From: S010-17 sp036478895
Lineage (GTDB): Bacteria; Bacteroidota; Bacteroidia; Flavobacteriales; Flavobacteriaceae
Length of the DNA stretch: 15,122 nt
Assembly: GCA_036478895.1 (NCBI GenBank)
Contig: JAZGEV010000111.1
Coordinates: 1 to 15,122 of the forward strand
Direction of reading: 5' to 3'
A model generated the notes under the pieces. That model saw nothing but the letters and a program-made list of their open reading frames with translations. It was not told the origin of the DNA and made no database searches. The position numbers and the translations under genes were made by a program. Positions 13,626 through 15,122 of the stretch are shown here, one piece after another. Within the stretch, counting starts at the first letter, position 1; each line of letters opens with the position of its first letter.

Positions 13626-15122
13626 TATTTGCACCCCAATCACTAGCTCTTATATATATTGTACTACCAGATGTCTGTCCTGTAATATCTAATACTGTAA
13701 AATTACCAGTGCCTCCATCATCATTACAAGCAATTTCTTGTAGATTATTACAAGTTCCTGTATATGCTGCTAAAACAGTATCTGATATAGTTGACCCTAC
13801 AAAAGCAGCTGTTTCTACTCTTACAGCTCCATTGCTTGGTACCGTTAATTCATACCATATATCGTTTCCATTTCCAAAACCACTACTACAAGAATATGTA
13901 GTAATACCTAAAGTAGGTGTACAACCTAATAATTCTGCAACGACATCGTGATGATCAAAATTATTACCAACGGTTAATGTTGTTCCATTTGTACACATAT
14001 CATTTGCTGGCGGTGTGTAATAGAATTTAATATCCGTTGAATAATTTTCCACTATATCTTCTGTATTAGAACTGTCGCCTATGTTAAAATAGTAAGTTGT
14101 CCCTTGAGTAACTGCAAATCCATTATCTTGTAACCCTTGCAGAACCGCACTCGTAACACAAGAAAAAGCACCACACGAACCAGTGTATACGCTTACAGCT
14201 AAATCACCTAAACCTCCATTTAACCAAAAATTATATTCTCCAGTAGCTGGCGCAGTAAACTTATACCAAATCCCATCATTCATGCCAGAACCACATGTTG
14301 TTATAAAACCACTATTATTTGTAGCACCTGTTACATCTACATCATCAAAATTAGCATTATGAGCATCACTTGTAAAATCTATTGCGTTTACACAAAGATC
14401 ATTAGCTGGTGTCTTAGCAACCCAAATGTGTTGTGTGCCTTGCATTGTTGGATTTGTGTTTGTTCCGCTATAATATCCTAAGTTAAACCAATAAGTATGC
14501 CCGTTTGTAACATTAATTTTAAGTGATTCTAAATCACCACTTAAAGTAGCATCCATTGTCCCAACTGTAGTCCAAGCGTTTCCGTTTTGGCGATAAGCAC
14601 CTATTTCTATATCATAATCATCTGCTTTCCCATGAATAGTTAATTCTCCTGTAAAATCTGCCACATATTTATACCAAAGCCCGTTAGACATATGTGAATT
14701 TATGCCTGTTGGTAGACTTGCTGGACTTGTGGTTGCTTGATTATCTGCTTCTTGACTATAATTATATGGAAGACTACTTATAACATAATTTGATTGTAAA
14801 TTACTATATGGTCTGTCATTGTATTGTCTTGCATAAAATGAAACATCATCTATTCCTGCACCCCAACCATTACTTCCATCTATATCATCAAATACAACAC
14901 CTATACGAAATTGGGTATAATCTAAATTCCAAGAACTTTGCAAATAAGTTTTTATGTCAAAAAATTTTAAATCTGGATCATGTTCCGTCGTAGTTTCCCA
15001 AATAGTATGAGGTGGTGTTGATGTACTAGAAAAAGATACATCGGAAACTTTAATAGAAAGTTTATCAGGTTGATTGTCAGACCCAAAAGTGTTTAATGAA
15101 GTTCTAATTTTATAAATTAAAG
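13333..15122 (-). CDS. T9SS adhesin-like protein, paralogue B (5' end outside window)
   Basis: The frame is open to the right edge, with 595 residues visible. A TTG at 14943 is internal, because the coding pattern continues before it (KFFDIKTY and DKLSIKVSDVSF). Visible residues 1-98 are the end of a choice-of-anchor-J type domain, closing with GWGAGIDDVSFYA as in paralogue A. Three Cys-containing beta domains follow at about 102-235, 238-369 and 370-509. The second and third carry NDLC/NDMC starts, GMNDGIWYKF or GNDIWYEL strands and Y-TG-C pairs; the first lacks these Cys. Residues 515-595 are a T9SS type-A sorting domain almost identical to that of paralogue A. Export and surface attachment are expected; the ligand is unknown. 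The signal peptide and N-terminal region lie outside the window. Confidence 0.85.
   Translation of the reverse strand, partial: LIYKIRTSLNTFGSDNQPDKLSIKVSDVSFSSTSTPPHTIWETTTEHDPDLKFFDIKTYLQSSWNLDYTQFRIGVVFDDIDGSNGWGAGIDDVSFYARQYNDRPYSNLQSNYVISSLPYNYSQEADNQATTSPASLPTGINSHMSNGLWYKYVADFTGELTIHGKADDYDIEIGAYRQNGNAWTTVGTMDATLSGDLESLKINVTNGHTYWFNLGYYSGTNTNPTMQGTQHIWVAKTPANDLCVNAIDFTSDAHNANFDDVDVTGATNNSGFITTCGSGMNDGIWYKFTAPATGEYNFWLNGGLGDLAVSVYTGSCGAFSCVTSAVLQGLQDNGFAVTQGTTYYFNIGDSSNTEDIVENYSTDIKFYYTPPANDMCTNGTTLTVGNNFDHHDVVAELLGCTPTLGITTYSCSSGFGNGNDIWYELTVPSNGAVRVETAAFVGSTISDTVLAAYTGTCNNLQEIACNDDGGTGNFTVLDITGQTSGSTIYIRASDWGANNFDKFKISAYNLSTVAVENDTIEGLNLYPNPITNVLNIDSQEEITQLSIYSLLGKLVKKVQPNETTSSIDLSDLATGIYMVKIEASEKVITKKIIKK

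Noticed and set aside
13514..13951. 145-codon frame on the + strand inside the second adhesin gene
   Set aside because: It lies wholly antisense to a confident T9SS gene, with no recognisable domain or context; it is a mirror of the repetitive coding sequence.
13333..14943. TTG at 14943 as the start of the second adhesin gene
   Set aside because: The frame continues to the right edge with typical anchor-J sequence, and no signal peptide follows the TTG.

Overview
The window is AT-rich. It has secreted proteins ending in type IX secretion (T9SS) sorting domains, Lys-rich signal peptides, a mevalonate-type GHMP kinase and a TTG-N19-TATTTTTG promoter. Together these point to Bacteroidota, most probably a marine Flavobacteriaceae; genus cannot be fixed from the sequence. 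It looks like an accessory, envelope-oriented chromosomal region. No tRNA, rRNA, CRISPR array, IS element or integrase was seen.

Left part (1-2769, + strand): the 3' end of a large protein whose last ~70 residues look like a polymorphic-toxin tip. It overlaps by 4 nt a small gene that is probably its immunity gene, followed by a doubtful 44-residue membrane-peptide ORF and a mostly empty gap. Next is a GHMP kinase (mevalonate kinase-like), closed by a hairpin that can terminate from both sides.

Middle part (2829-7725, - strand): a three-gene operon of exported proteins in transcription order: a DUF4412-type protein, a beta-helix protein, and a 991-residue T9SS protein with five near-identical ~78-residue repeats. 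Upstream lies a monocistronic collagen-like lipoprotein gene (7980-8588). It has its own terminator, an unusually clear promoter, two adjacent 22-nt direct repeats just upstream of the -33 element, and an uncertain start.

Right-middle part (8883-10913, - strand): a compact run of small envelope genes: DUF4870-like membrane protein, a broken remnant of a DUF6252-like gene, a lipoprotein, a second DUF4870-like protein and a small secreted protein.

Right part (10984-15122, - strand): two tandem paralogous T9SS adhesin-like genes. Each has a choice-of-anchor-J-type domain, three Cys-containing beta domains and an almost identical sorting domain. Each is followed by a copy of the same double-hairpin 3' region. 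The upstream copy runs off the right edge.

The best candidates for follow-up are the toxin/immunity tip, the repeat-plus-promoter module at 8641-8794, the frameshifted remnant at 10296-10552 and the duplicated adhesin unit. All functional statements come from reading the sequence and recalled family knowledge, without database searches.
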